Assembly (NCBI RefSeq): GCF_016864375.1
Contig: NZ_CP069354.1
Span: forward strand, 4,857,501-4,921,500
Direction of reading: 5' to 3'
Source of the DNA: Microvirga sp. VF16
GTDB taxonomy: Bacteria; Pseudomonadota; Alphaproteobacteria; Rhizobiales; Beijerinckiaceae
DNA length: 64,000 nt
A model generated the notes under the pieces. It made no database searches and had not been told where the DNA came from. It worked only from the letters and a program-made list of their open reading frames with translations. How positions within the stretch are numbered: position 1 is the first letter of the stretch; every line of letters begins with the position of its first letter. Shown piece by piece: positions 53,198 to 61,671 of the stretch. The position numbers and the translations under genes were made by a program.

Positions 53198-53453
53198 GCT
53201 TGCCCTCAACGGGGTCATGGAGAGGCCGAGGCCCCTTTGGTCGAGATGCGTATGCGGCAACTCAGGCGTCAGTTGCAGCAATTGTTCGTGATGCTTTGTG
53301 GCGAATTCTGGTTGATGCTTGGGGGAATTTTAGATCTGTCCCACGAGGCTCTTACAGAATGGGACCGCAATCGATCAATTCCTTGCGTGACCACGACAAG
53401 CACGCGAATGAGCTATACCCCGTCCTGGGGGCAGCATAGGGCCAGGAACGCGT

Positions 53454-53591
53454 TCAAAGAACGGCTGCATAGGTAGCCAAGGCGATCGGCGCTGTCACGA
53501 AAATAGCAGCCGTCACCATCCTTTCGAGGCGATCGATTTCATTTTCAACATCTCTGATTTTCGTATGAATTTCGGAATCGTGTGCATTCAT
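53454..53591 (-). CDS. possible small membrane protein (45 residues)
   Basis: MNAHDSEIHTKIRDVENEID begins a short heptad-like helix, followed by a hydrophobic segment (MVTAAIFVTAPIALATYAAV). This combination is typical of small XRE/PhoU-type accessory membrane proteins but not diagnostic. The ribosome-binding site is weak. The 256 bases on the left (53198-53453) hold nothing else seen. Confidence 0.4.
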   Translation of the reverse strand: MNAHDSEIHTKIRDVENEIDRLERMVTAAIFVTAPIALATYAAVL

Positions 53592-53703
53592 CAATCTGTC
53601 CAACATAACAATTCAACTATGAGATGCTACCGTTTGGCGAGCTTGTGGGGTCCAGCTCACGAGCCCTTGAAGAGGTGCTGAACGTGCCGGGATGGCAAGA
53701 TCT

Positions 53704-54441
53704 CTATGCGACAGCAGCATCGGTGCTGGGTGCAAAGGCCATATGTTCCTGTGCCCATATGGCGGCCTGGGTGCGGTTTTCCGCTCTGACCTTGCGCAGG
53801 ATCGCCTTGATGTGAACCTTGACCGTCGCTTCGGAAAGATCAAGCTCGCGGGCGATGATCTTGTTGGAGGCCCCTTGGGTCAAACAGCGCAGGATCTGGG
53901 TCTCACGCGCGGTAAGCCTGCCGGTTTCTCCGGTTGCTGGAGCAGGGCTGCCCTCGTGGACGCGCCGACCTGATACCTGCTGGAGCAACTTGACGCTCAC
54001 GGAGCCGGGCAGGAAGGTTCCACCGAGCATCACGAGTTCCAATACCTTGAGCAACGAAGACCGCGGCATGGTGGTCGGGCAGATGCCGCCGAGGCCGACC
54101 TGGCAGAGCTGAACGACCTCCTGAATCGGCAGATCATCGGCCATCATGACAAGACGGACGGATGGGCATGCGATCCTCAGCTTCTCGAGAGTCGCCATGC
54201 AGGTATTACGGTCGAGACTCTCGCTCAGAAGAACGAGTGCCGGCGCCAGCCCAGCGATGGCCGGGAGATCGGAAAGGTCGTTGACGATCTCCTCCGCGAG
54301 AATGAACCGCGATCCCGCCAGGATCTGACTGATGCCGGTGCGCAAGAGCGTGTTCCGGCAGATCAGATAGGTGGTCACATGATCAAGCGGATCATAGGTG
54401 CGAGGCAGCGACTGCTCTTTGTAGACGATGTCGTGATCCAT
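53704..54441 (-). CDS. LuxR-family regulator with degenerate receiver domain
   Basis: Regulator of 245 residues in the NarL/FixJ layout. A receiver-like domain (about 25-145) is followed by a LuxR helix-turn-helix: LTARETQILRCLTQGASNKI, then IARELDLSEATVKVHIKAIL. The receiver lacks its acidic pocket (TYLICRNTLL instead of a DD pair), and the phospho-acceptor position reads VLLSES. It should therefore not be controlled by normal phosphorylation. There is no kinase gene beside it. Similar orphan regulators in rhizobia act in stress or exopolysaccharide control, but no target can be inferred. Confidence 0.85.
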   Translation of the reverse strand: MDHDIVYKEQSLPRTYDPLDHVTTYLICRNTLLRTGISQILAGSRFILAEEIVNDLSDLPAIAGLAPALVLLSESLDRNTCMATLEKLRIACPSVRLVMMADDLPIQEVVQLCQVGLGGICPTTMPRSSLLKVLELVMLGGTFLPGSVSVKLLQQVSGRRVHEGSPAPATGETGRLTARETQILRCLTQGASNKIIARELDLSEATVKVHIKAILRKVRAENRTQAAIWAQEHMAFAPSTDAAVA

Positions 54442-54876
54442 GCTTGGCCCCTGCGATGCTCAACAGCGGAATGCCCTCGCTGAAGGCATCGTTTCTTAAA
54501 ACGAGGTCCTGTCCTCTGGACCAGCGTGGCATCAACAAGGGAGGCACCCGCGTGTTCCCGATCCATAGAGCGCCGATGGATCAACCCGCCCGAGGTATTG
54601 TGCTGGCTATATAGGTGCTGACGCTTAGGGATCTCGACGTTTCGGGTCCGGCAACAGCAATTTGAGGGCACGAGCGGCATCGCCGAGACATGTATTGCCA
54701 AGCTTAGAATCCGTCACATTTCGTGATTGCTTCACCTGTGATCATGTTAGGTACGGTCCAAGCGGCGTGAGCGACGTATTGCGTCAGCAACCCTCTGGGC
54801 CGGCATCGAGTTATCCGTTCCAGTTCCGCTCACATTTCTAGGTTTATCGGCTGAGTTGCTGAGGCGCGGAAGAATC
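54442..54876. other. intergenic region without a recognised gene
   Basis: A 435-base divergent spacer between the LuxR-type gene and a Gly-rich remnant. No coding frame, RNA or strong repeat is recognised. Confidence 0.45.
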
Positions 54877-55188
54877 ATGACACGCTGGTGGCGACATGCC
54901 CTCCTCGCGATTGCAGACATTGCGCCTGCCTTTCCCCTCCGCGTTCAACTGGATCTCGGCCATGGGTCCATCCTGCCCGTCATCAACGGGTCTGCGCTTG
55001 CCAAGGGCGATGGTGCTGGGAACAGAGACACAGGCGGTGGAGGCAATGCCGACAATCAGGGGATGTAGGCGGCAGCGGGAACGGCAAGAACGACGGAAAC
55101 GGCAATAGCGGCGGTACGGCCGGTGGTGACGCGGGAAACAGGAATGGCAACGGCGACGGCAGAGGCAATTCGAGCACTGGGGCTCTAG
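54877..55188 (+). pseudogene. glycine/asparagine-rich secreted protein, frameshifted and truncated
   Basis: Starts MTRWWRHALLAIADIAPAFP (degraded signal peptide) and reads to a TAG near 55066. The Gly/Asn-rich sequence continues in another frame (GGSGNGKNDGNGNSGGTAGG, then DAGNRNGNGDGRGNSSTG) until it meets the insertion sequence at 55189. At least one frameshift and the truncation make it non-functional. Confidence 0.6.
55185..55188. repeat. left CTAG target duplication of the IS5-family element
   Basis: CTAG directly precedes the left terminal repeat GTAGGGGAC and is repeated at 57943-57946 beyond the right end. A CTAG duplication is characteristic of part of the IS427 group of the IS5 family. 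Confidence 0.75.
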
Positions 55189-55197
55189 GTAGGGGAC

Positions 55198-55640
55198 TCA
55201 TCCAAGCCATTGAGTAATCGTCGCGACGAGTGCGATCGCGGCGAGATAGTTGATGGCCAGCCGGTCGTATCGGGTTGCGATGCGCTTCCCGTTCTTGAGC
55301 CGTCCGAACATCCGCTCGATGACGTTTCGGCGTCGGTATGCTGCGCGATTGAGCGGATAGGCGATGGCACGAGCGGCGCGGACCGGGATGACAGCGTCGA
55401 TGCCTTTGTCTTGGAGCCAAGTGCGCAGGCGGTCGGCGTCATAGGCTTTGTCGGCGATGAGCCGCTTGGCCGGCGCCAAGGCTTCCAGCATCGGCATGGC
55501 CATGGTGATGTCGGCCATGTTGCCCGGCGTCAGCGCGACGGCGACGATCCGGCCGCGACCATCGGCCAGGCAATGGATCTTCGTCGTTCTGCCGCCGCGC
55601 GAGACGCCGACCGCTTGGTTGAACTCCCCCCTTTTCCACC
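55198..55640 (-). pseudogene. IS5-family transposase, second frame (C-terminal part)
   Basis: Reads FNQAVGVSRGGRTTKIHCLA, then ALTPGNMADITMAMPMLEAL, DKAYDADRLRTWL and RRRNVIERMFGRLKNGKRIA. These include the DDE-type catalytic Asp and the Y-(2)-R-(3)-E-(6)-K signature (RNVIERMFGRLKNGK). It is joined to the first frame by a probable -1 slip at AAAAGGGGGG (fwd 55626-55635). Its 5' partner is split by the recombinase element, so no transposase can be made from this copy. Confidence 0.82.
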
Positions 55641-55778
55641 GGACGCCGAGCGGTGCGCCTTCACGTTTGAGTTGTCGAGCGCAAGCTCCTCGGGAATCGG
55701 TCCGGCCGCCGCAACCTGGGTAAAAATACGCTGCCAGACATCTCTTCTGGCCCAGCGGGTGTAACGATTGTAGATGGT
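55620..55778 (-). pseudogene. IS5-family transposase, first frame, middle part
   Basis: Continuation of the first frame after the insert: TIYNRYTRWARRDVWQRIFT, then ELALDNSNVKAHRSASGGKG, where D in ALDNSNVKAH is a catalytic DDE residue. It joins exactly to the fragment at 57681-57865 (GPAKTI) when the 1910-base insert is removed. Confidence 0.82.
55771..55778. repeat. left direct repeat TAGATGGT of the inserted recombinase element
   Basis: TAGATGGT occurs here and at 57681-57688, the two junctions of the insert inside the IS5-family transposase gene. One copy belongs to the original transposase sequence (ACC ATC TAC on the minus strand). Confidence 0.85.
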
Positions 55779-55920
55779 AGATTCACAAACGACAAATTCT
55801 GCTACGTCCGGCTTGGCCGTTTGGTTCTGACATGGAGCCGGGTTCCGTTTAGCCCCTGCCGCCGACGTGCGGCCCAACAGGGTTCTGCTCCCGAGGCATC
55901 CCGCCCCCAGGGAGCAGATC

Positions 55921-56145
55921 ATGCGCCAGCCACCGTGGAGGATCGTACGGCACTGGGCCCACCACCCGGATGCGCAGCGGCGTTGGGACCGTGCGTTCCA
56001 GCTGCTCCTGGAAACGGCACGCCCGGCCGAACCCGACCCGGACGGCGGCGGGGGCGAGGCGACCCTACAGGAGAGCCCCCATGCTAATCCTCGCCGCTTA
56101 TGGCCGCGCCTCCACCCAGCGCCAGGTTCAAAGTCAGTCGACTGA
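55921..56145 (+). CDS. small protein preceding the serine recombinase
   Basis: Protein of 74 residues starting MRQPPWRIVRHWAHHPDAQR, with AGGGAG 6 bases before the ATG. The N-terminal half is a basic, Trp/Arg-rich helix that could bind DNA; the C-terminal half is Pro/Gly-rich. It overlaps the recombinase start by 65 bases in another frame, so the two are co-translated. A recombination directionality or accessory role is a guess from its position. Confidence 0.6.
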   Translation: MRQPPWRIVRHWAHHPDAQRRWDRAFQLLLETARPAEPDPDGGGGEATLQESPHANPRRLWPRLHPAPGSKSVD

Positions 56146-57946
56146 ACAGCAGATCGAACGGTTGCGAGCCTACGCTCTCGCACAAGGGACAGATCTGGCC
56201 CCCGAGTACATCTTTCGCGACGATGGCTACAGTGGCTCCAGCCTGCAACGCCCTGGGCTCGATAGGTTGCGCGATGCTGTCGCAAGCGCCCGCCTCGACC
56301 GCATCCTGATCACAAGCCCGGACCGCCTGGCTCGCAACTACGTTCATCAGGTTCTGCTGGTGGAGGAGCTTCAGAAGCATGGTGCCACGGTCGAGTTCCT
56401 TGACCGGCCCATGAGCCAGGATCCGCATGATCAATTGCTCCTCCAGATCCGCGGCGCGGTGGCCGAGTACGAGCGAACCCTGATTACCGAGCGCATGCGT
56501 CGCGGCCGGCTGCGGCGGCTCAAGGCGGGAACGCTGTTGCCGTGGACGCGTCCACCTTACGGCTACCGTCTTGATCCCGACCGCCCGCGAGACCCGGCTG
56601 GCGTGCGCATTGACGAAGCCGAAGCCGCCGTCGTGCGCGATCTTTTCGCCTGGTACATCGAAGGCGCGACCATGATCGCGTTGATCCAGCGCCTGGCCCG
56701 ACTTGGCATTGCCTCGCCCACGGGATGCATGACTTGGAGCCCCTCGGCCTTGCGGTGCTTGCTCACCAATCCGGCCTATGCGGGTCAGATCTTTGCCAAC
56801 CGCATGCGAACCAGCCCTCCGCAAACGCGATACTCGGCGCTGCGCCCGGTCGGCCACTCAAAAGGAACGCGCCGGCCTACCGATGTGGCGGAGTGGATCG
56901 CGGTGGCCTCTGTTCCGGCCATCATCAGCCGGGAGCAGTTTGACGCGGCCGCCGCACGGCTGGTGTATAATCGCCGGATGGCCCCACGTAACAACCGGGT
57001 GCATCAGTATCTTCTGCGCGGGCTTGTCAGCTGCGGATGCTGTCGGCGTGCCTGCACCGGCCGCCGGCTGCCGCCAGCTTATGATTACTATCTGTGCCGC
57101 ACGAAGACCCAACTGCGCCTGCTCGTTCCTGGTGAGCGTTGCCCGGCGCGCTATATTCCGGCCAGGCCTCTGGAGGAGCTGGTCTGGCAGGATCTTTGTG
57201 AGGTGCTGCAGCATCCAGAGGTTATCGCGCAAGCCATGGAGCGAGCCCGCAGCGGTCATTGGCTGCCGCAGGAATGGCAGGCCCGGCGGGAGAACCTGCG
57301 GCGCGGCCGGATGAGCCTGACCCAGCAGATCGAACGACTGACCGAGGCTTACTTAGGCGGGGTCGTGCCCTTAGCCGAGTTTGAGCGGCGGCGCCGGGAA
57401 ACCGAGGGCCGCTTGGGGGCTTTGGAGAGGCAAGAACAGGAACTCCTTGCTGACGCACGCGATCGGCATGAGACGGCGCGCTTGGCGGATAATGCTGAAG
57501 AGTTCTGCCGACGCGTTCGCGATGGATTGGCCAGTGCCGACTTCGACCGCAAGCGGGCTCTTCTCGAGCTGCTCGTTGATCGCGTTGTTGTCACTGACGG
57601 TGAGGTGGAGATCCGCTACGCCTTCCCAACCGGCCCCAACGGTGAACGCGAGCCGTTTTGTCGGTTGCGTACAGACTATCTAGATGGTCTTTGCTGGTCC
57701 ATATTCGGGCGGCACGCCGCGCCAGCGTCCGCCCGTCTTCAGGATGTGAAGGATGCCACTGATCACCCGCCGGTCGTCGACGCGGGGCTTCCCCGGCTGG
57801 TTGTGTGGCAGATGCGGCTCCAGAGCCGCCCAGGCATCGTCAGACAGCCAGAACAGATCGCGCATGACTTGCTCCCACCTCGCCAGACCCAATGCCGGAG
57901 GAAATCAGCCAATAATGTCAGTTGTTTGGTTGGGTCCCCTACCTAG
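56081..57946 (+). CDS. large serine recombinase with read-through C-terminus
   Basis: Site-specific recombinase of 621 residues. The resolvase domain (5-150) has the catalytic Ser11 in AAYGRASTQRQ and LITSPDRLARNY. The recombinase domain spans about 165-270. The zinc-ribbon region (290-350) has CGCCRRACTGRR and GERCPARYI, followed by a coiled coil near 400-450. The ATG at 56081 follows AGGAGA. Native sequence ends near residue 533 (PFCRLRTDY); the last ~88 residues are the antisense of the IS5-family transposase, and the stop is the TAG of the outer CTAG duplication. The catalytic parts are intact, so activity is possible. Confidence 0.88.
   Translation: MLILAAYGRASTQRQVQSQSTEQQIERLRAYALAQGTDLAPEYIFRDDGYSGSSLQRPGLDRLRDAVASARLDRILITSPDRLARNYVHQVLLVEELQKHGATVEFLDRPMSQDPHDQLLLQIRGAVAEYERTLITERMRRGRLRRLKAGTLLPWTRPPYGYRLDPDRPRDPAGVRIDEAEAAVVRDLFAWYIEGATMIALIQRLARLGIASPTGCMTWSPSALRCLLTNPAYAGQIFANRMRTSPPQTRYSALRPVGHSKGTRRPTDVAEWIAVASVPAIISREQFDAAAARLVYNRRMAPRNNRVHQYLLRGLVSCGCCRRACTGRRLPPAYDYYLCRTKTQLRLLVPGERCPARYIPARPLEELVWQDLCEVLQHPEVIAQAMERARSGHWLPQEWQARRENLRRGRMSLTQQIERLTEAYLGGVVPLAEFERRRRETEGRLGALERQEQELLADARDRHETARLADNAEEFCRRVRDGLASADFDRKRALLELLVDRVVVTDGEVEIRYAFPTGPNGEREPFCRLRTDYLDGLCWSIFGRHAAPASARLQDVKDATDHPPVVDAGLPRLVVWQMRLQSRPGIVRQPEQIAHDLLPPRQTQCRRKSANNVSCLVGSPT
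57681..57688. repeat. right direct repeat TAGATGGT of the inserted recombinase element
   Basis: Second copy of the 8-base repeat. To its right the IS5-family sequence resumes (TCTTTGCTGG), encoding the GPAKTI end of the transposase N-terminal fragment on the minus strand. Confidence 0.85.
57681..57865 (-). pseudogene. IS5-family transposase, N-terminal fragment
   Basis: MRDLFWLSDDAWAALEPHLP, then PRVDDRRVISGILHILKTGG and PPEYGPAKTI, after which the frame runs into the recombinase element. This is the typical N-terminus of IS5/IS427-type transposases. The remainder lies 1.9 kb away at 55778 and below. Confidence 0.85.
57943..57946. repeat. right CTAG target duplication
   Basis: CTAG directly after the right terminal repeat. 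Its TAG also serves as the stop codon of the recombinase reading frame coming from inside the element. Confidence 0.75.
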
Positions 57947-58191
57947 GATCAGGGCGGAAGCTGAAGCCGATCCGCATCCGGCAAAACGCTTTCCTCAACA
58001 ATCGCATTGGGCAGGATCATCGTGCCATCAAGAGGCGAGTGCGCCCGATGCTCGGGTTCAAGACGATGAACAGCGCTCGTGTGATCCTGGGTGGGATCGA
58101 GATGGTTCATATGATGCGCAAAGGAGAGGCGAAGTATGCCTGCAATCGGCAGCTGTCGCTCGCCGAACAGTTTGAGCTACTCGCCGCATGA
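57947..58191 (+). pseudogene. IS6-family transposase, C-terminal remnant
   Basis: Reads FLNNRIGQDHRAIKRRVRPM, then LGFKTMNSARVILGGIEMVH and MMRKGEAKYACNRQLSLAEQ. This is the conserved end of IS6/IS26-type transposases (last catalytic Glu region and tail). The N-terminal two thirds are missing. It directly abuts the right CTAG of the IS5-family element, so it was already truncated when that element inserted. Confidence 0.82.
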
Positions 58192-58456
58192 GTGGATACA
58201 GATCCCTGGTACTTTCTCATCTTTGCTTCAAATTTGCGACGCATCCCTTACGCTGACCTGTGCTCCATGGTTTCTGAATGAAATCTCTTGGTTAGAAGCC
58301 GCACATTTGGCGCGCCACCTTGAAGCTGATGAAACCGGGCAAAACCGAACAGGTTCTGCCCAAAGTAGGGCTACAATTAATCTGGCGCCTGGATAAATTG
58401 CTACGCTAGAAGTATATTCCGAGACCCAGAGTGCAAGAAATAAAGTATCAGTTTAG
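58192..58456. other. spacer upstream of the RTX gene
   Basis: A 265-base, AT-richer region between the IS6 remnant and the RTX protein gene. It presumably contains the right IS6 end and the RTX promoter, but no box or inverted repeat is clear enough to call. Confidence 0.4.
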
Positions 58457-61400
58457 ATGGCTGACACCACAGCTCCAGTCTTAGCGCGTATCACCGTCCC
58501 TTACGTTGTCAGTGTGAGTCAGGGCAATGCTTTGCTCACTATCACGGCAGAAGCGCTCGATAGCGGCTCCGGGATTGATACCATCACCCTATGGTTAGAA
58601 CATCCAGTCGTCGAAGCTCTTGATGATGGTCAGACAAGGCTTATTGCCTCCATTGTGCTTCAAGATCTCGATGGCTCATCTGATGGTCCGGCTTCAGGCG
58701 CTATAGTGCTTTCGCCTCTCACGACTTTAGGGACGCACACTATCAGGGGTGCGACACTCATCGATAAAGCGGGAAATCGTCGTGACTATACGAACGAGGA
58801 GCTTCGTGCACTCGGCTCTGAAGCGAAGTTCAGTGTCTCAGGCACTACGATAAATGACGATACGCTCACCGGTGGGGACGAAGACGATACAATCGGTGGT
58901 TCCGACGGCAACGATTTTATCCAAGGATCAGCTGGGAACGATAGGCTAGATGGGGACACAGGCGCCGATACCCTAGACGGAGGGAGCGGCAACGACACAA
59001 TGTGGGGCGGAGCCGGAAACGATAGCCTAGACGGCGGATCCGGCGATGACATGATCTCCGAGTACGTTGACGAGGCCTCCGAGAACACATTGAGCGGCGG
59101 CGATGGCAATGACCGCCTTAGTGGCGCAGCTGGTAATGACCTGCTTTATGGTGACGAGGGCAACGACGATTTGGACGGTCGAGCCGGTGCGGATAGGCTC
59201 ATAGGCGGCAACGGCAACGACACTTTGAACGGAGGAGTCGGAAACGATAGCTTGGAGGGTGGCGCTGGAGATGATCGGCTCTACGAGTGGCATGATGACA
59301 CTTCAGAGAACACCCTAAATGGCGGCGCTGGTAATGACACTCTCAGTGGTGGTGGCGGATCCGACACGCTCATTGGTGGTGACGGCAGGGACGTGTTGTT
59401 TGGCGGAGCCGGTGGTGACAGCTTGGACGGCGGGGCCGGGGCCGATGACCTGTCGATTTCCGTAGGTGAGATCTCAGCAAGCACTCTAAGCGGTGGAAGC
59501 GGCAACGACAGTCTGTGGGGTGGTGCCGGAGCCGACAAACTATTCGGCGGGACTGATAATGATAGTTTGGACGGTCGAGACGGGAGCGATACTCTCGATG
59601 GCGGTGATGGCAATGACATCCTAAACGGAGGACTGGGAAACGATAGCCTGTACGGCGGAGCCGGCGATGACGTGCTCTACGAGTGGAGGACTACCGAGGA
59701 CTCTGTTGAAACTATGGATGGCGGCGCCGGCAATGACACACTCACCGGAGCAGGCGGACGTGAGTGGCTGTACAGCTACGAGGGGAATGACCTTCTAAGC
59801 GGCTTTGGGAACGATGACCACCTCGAAGTTCATGGGGTCGGCGCTGCTACGTTGGATGGCGGAGCGGGTAACGACGTCCTGATATCCACCAACAACAATG
59901 CGACACTGAGAGGTGGGGCAGGCCAGGACGATATCTCCATTACGGGAGCGTCTCTCGTTGATGCAGGCCAAGACGACGACAAGGTCTGGATCAATCTCAG
60001 CGATAGCAATTTTTCTGGACGGATTGACGGCGGATCCGGTCACGACACCCTCATGCTGTGGGCTGGCCCGAGTGACTGGAGCAAGGTCGTCAACTTCGAA
60101 ACGATTGTAGTAGGGACCTCAGCTCATATTGTTTTGAGCAACGCCAACGTGACCAGTGGAGGCACGCTCACGATCCGCTCGGGCTGGCAGCACTTCGCAA
60201 CCACGATTATCCCAACAATCGAAGTCAATGGCACAGCCATAAAGCAGGGCAGACTACTTCTCTCGGGAGATGCCAACGCGGACCGTCTCACTGGCGGTGC
60301 ATTGGCAGACACGCTTGAAGGCTCCGATGGAGCAGACACGCTGACCGGCGGTGAGGGGAACGACCAGTTACTCGGCGGCAACGGATCTGACAGAATCGTA
60401 GGCGGCCTGGGAGTCGACATAATCACTGGAGGAGCCGGAGACGATACTTTGGATGGCGGCTTGGGGGCAGACATCGCTGTTTACTCGGGAAATCGCGCTG
60501 ATTTTACAATCGTGGAAGACGATGGATTCATCATCCTAATCGGCCCAGACGGCACAGATGTCTTGCGGAGTATCAACCGCCTTCAATTCCTGGATCAGAC
60601 AGTCGATTTCATTATTCCAGGGCTTACACTTTCCGGATCCGAGGCCAGTGAGATGCTGGATGGGGAAGACGGAACAGATGTCCTTAGTGGCAGCTCCGGC
60701 AACGACACCATCAATGGATTTGATGGAAATGATGCGCTGAACGGCGACAGCGGCAATGACATTCTCGATGGAGGGAATGGCTCCGACACTCTCACTGGCG
60801 GGAGCGGAAGCGACACCCTGAAAGGCGGAGCCGGTGACGATGTTGCAGTCTTCACCGGGCGCTTGGCGGACTACTGGGCCAAGTATTCTTTTGATGGATC
60901 CATTGAAATTCAGGACAAACGCCTTGATGCAAACGGCATCGACAAAGTGACAGGCGTGGAGGCTTTCCAGTTTTCGGACGGCACGTTCAGTTTGTCACAG
61001 CTCCTTGATCCCCCGATCATCGTTCCGCCAGGGCCTCCTGTTTTCCTCTTTGACCCTCCGGTCATTACACCCCTGCCTCAACCTCCTGTGGTTACGCCAC
61101 CTAGAGTGGTTGAGACGACGACGAGCACCACGCTTCCCGAAGGCTCGCTCAATCTGGTGGCAGGAGGCACCAACAACATCTCGCTGACCGGCAATGCTCT
61201 GAACAACAGCATCACTGGCAACGTGGGTAAGAATACCATCACCGGCGGCGCTGGTGCTGACAAGGTGAATGGCGGATCCGGCAACGACACCCTCTCCGGC
61301 GGCACCGGCAAGGATGCGTTCCTGTTCACCACCAAGCTCGGCACGTCCTCGACCGACCGCAAGGTGAACTTCGACACCATCAAGGACTTTAGCGCGAAGG

Positions 61401-61657
61401 ATGACAGCATCCAACTCGACAACACTATCTTTAAGAAGCTTGGAATGAAGGGTTCAGAGCCGAAGCCGGTCAGGCTCGACAAGAAGTTCTTCATCGTGAG
61501 CGATAAGGCGAAAGACAGGGACGACTACGTTATCTACAACAAGAAGACGGGTGTGCTGTCCTATGATGCCGACGGCTCCCGCAAGGGGCAGGCTGTCGAG
61601 TTCGCTCTGCTCACGAAGAAACCTACCCTGAAGTACGACGACTTTTTCGTCATCTAA
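58457..61657 (+). CDS. large RTX calcium-binding secreted protein
   Basis: Protein of 1066 residues with a low isoelectric point. An N-terminal domain of about 130 residues (TITLWLEHPVVEAL, IRGATLIDKAGNRRDY) resembles Ig-like segments of other RTX proteins. Many GGxGxDxLx nonapeptides follow in blocks at about 135-510 and 605-690, and again at 730-800. A Pro-rich linker (IIVPPGPPVFLFDPPVITPL) and one more RTX block precede the C-terminal export domain ending DDFFVI. No signal peptide; type I secretion is expected. A hydrolase domain is not seen, so it may be a structural or adhesive surface protein. Lower GC than the core. Confidence 0.88.
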   Translation: MADTTAPVLARITVPYVVSVSQGNALLTITAEALDSGSGIDTITLWLEHPVVEALDDGQTRLIASIVLQDLDGSSDGPASGAIVLSPLTTLGTHTIRGATLIDKAGNRRDYTNEELRALGSEAKFSVSGTTINDDTLTGGDEDDTIGGSDGNDFIQGSAGNDRLDGDTGADTLDGGSGNDTMWGGAGNDSLDGGSGDDMISEYVDEASENTLSGGDGNDRLSGAAGNDLLYGDEGNDDLDGRAGADRLIGGNGNDTLNGGVGNDSLEGGAGDDRLYEWHDDTSENTLNGGAGNDTLSGGGGSDTLIGGDGRDVLFGGAGGDSLDGGAGADDLSISVGEISASTLSGGSGNDSLWGGAGADKLFGGTDNDSLDGRDGSDTLDGGDGNDILNGGLGNDSLYGGAGDDVLYEWRTTEDSVETMDGGAGNDTLTGAGGREWLYSYEGNDLLSGFGNDDHLEVHGVGAATLDGGAGNDVLISTNNNATLRGGAGQDDISITGASLVDAGQDDDKVWINLSDSNFSGRIDGGSGHDTLMLWAGPSDWSKVVNFETIVVGTSAHIVLSNANVTSGGTLTIRSGWQHFATTIIPTIEVNGTAIKQGRLLLSGDANADRLTGGALADTLEGSDGADTLTGGEGNDQLLGGNGSDRIVGGLGVDIITGGAGDDTLDGGLGADIAVYSGNRADFTIVEDDGFIILIGPDGTDVLRSINRLQFLDQTVDFIIPGLTLSGSEASEMLDGEDGTDVLSGSSGNDTINGFDGNDALNGDSGNDILDGGNGSDTLTGGSGSDTLKGGAGDDVAVFTGRLADYWAKYSFDGSIEIQDKRLDANGIDKVTGVEAFQFSDGTFSLSQLLDPPIIVPPGPPVFLFDPPVITPLPQPPVVTPPRVVETTTSTTLPEGSLNLVAGGTNNISLTGNALNNSITGNVGKNTITGGAGADKVNGGSGNDTLSGGTGKDAFLFTTKLGTSSTDRKVNFDTIKDFSAKDDSIQLDNTIFKKLGMKGSEPKPVRLDKKFFIVSDKAKDRDDYVIYNKKTGVLSYDADGSRKGQAVEFALLTKKPTLKYDDFFVI

Positions 61658-61671
61658 CGTGCGGGATGCCT

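Larger units (their letters stand above)
55779..57688 (+). mobile_element. 1.9-kb two-gene serine-recombinase element inserted in an insertion sequence
   Basis: The 1910-base insertion is defined by the split transposase frame and the flanking TAGATGGT repeats. It carries a 74-codon gene (55921-56145) and a large serine recombinase (56081 onward), and no other cargo. The first 140 bases (55779-55920) are noncoding and may hold the promoter and recombination-site arms; the right end is the recombinase coding sequence itself. Confidence 0.82.
55189..57942 (-). mobile_element. IS5-family (IS427-group-like) insertion sequence interrupted by a serine-recombinase element
   Basis: Terminal inverted repeats are GTAGGGGACTCATCCAA on the left and, read inward from the right, GTAGGGGACCCAACCAA. 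The total is 2754 bases; removing the 1910-base insert (55779-57688) leaves an 844-base element, the normal size for the group. The transposase is on the minus strand in two overlapping frames and would be intact except for the insertion. Confidence 0.88.
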
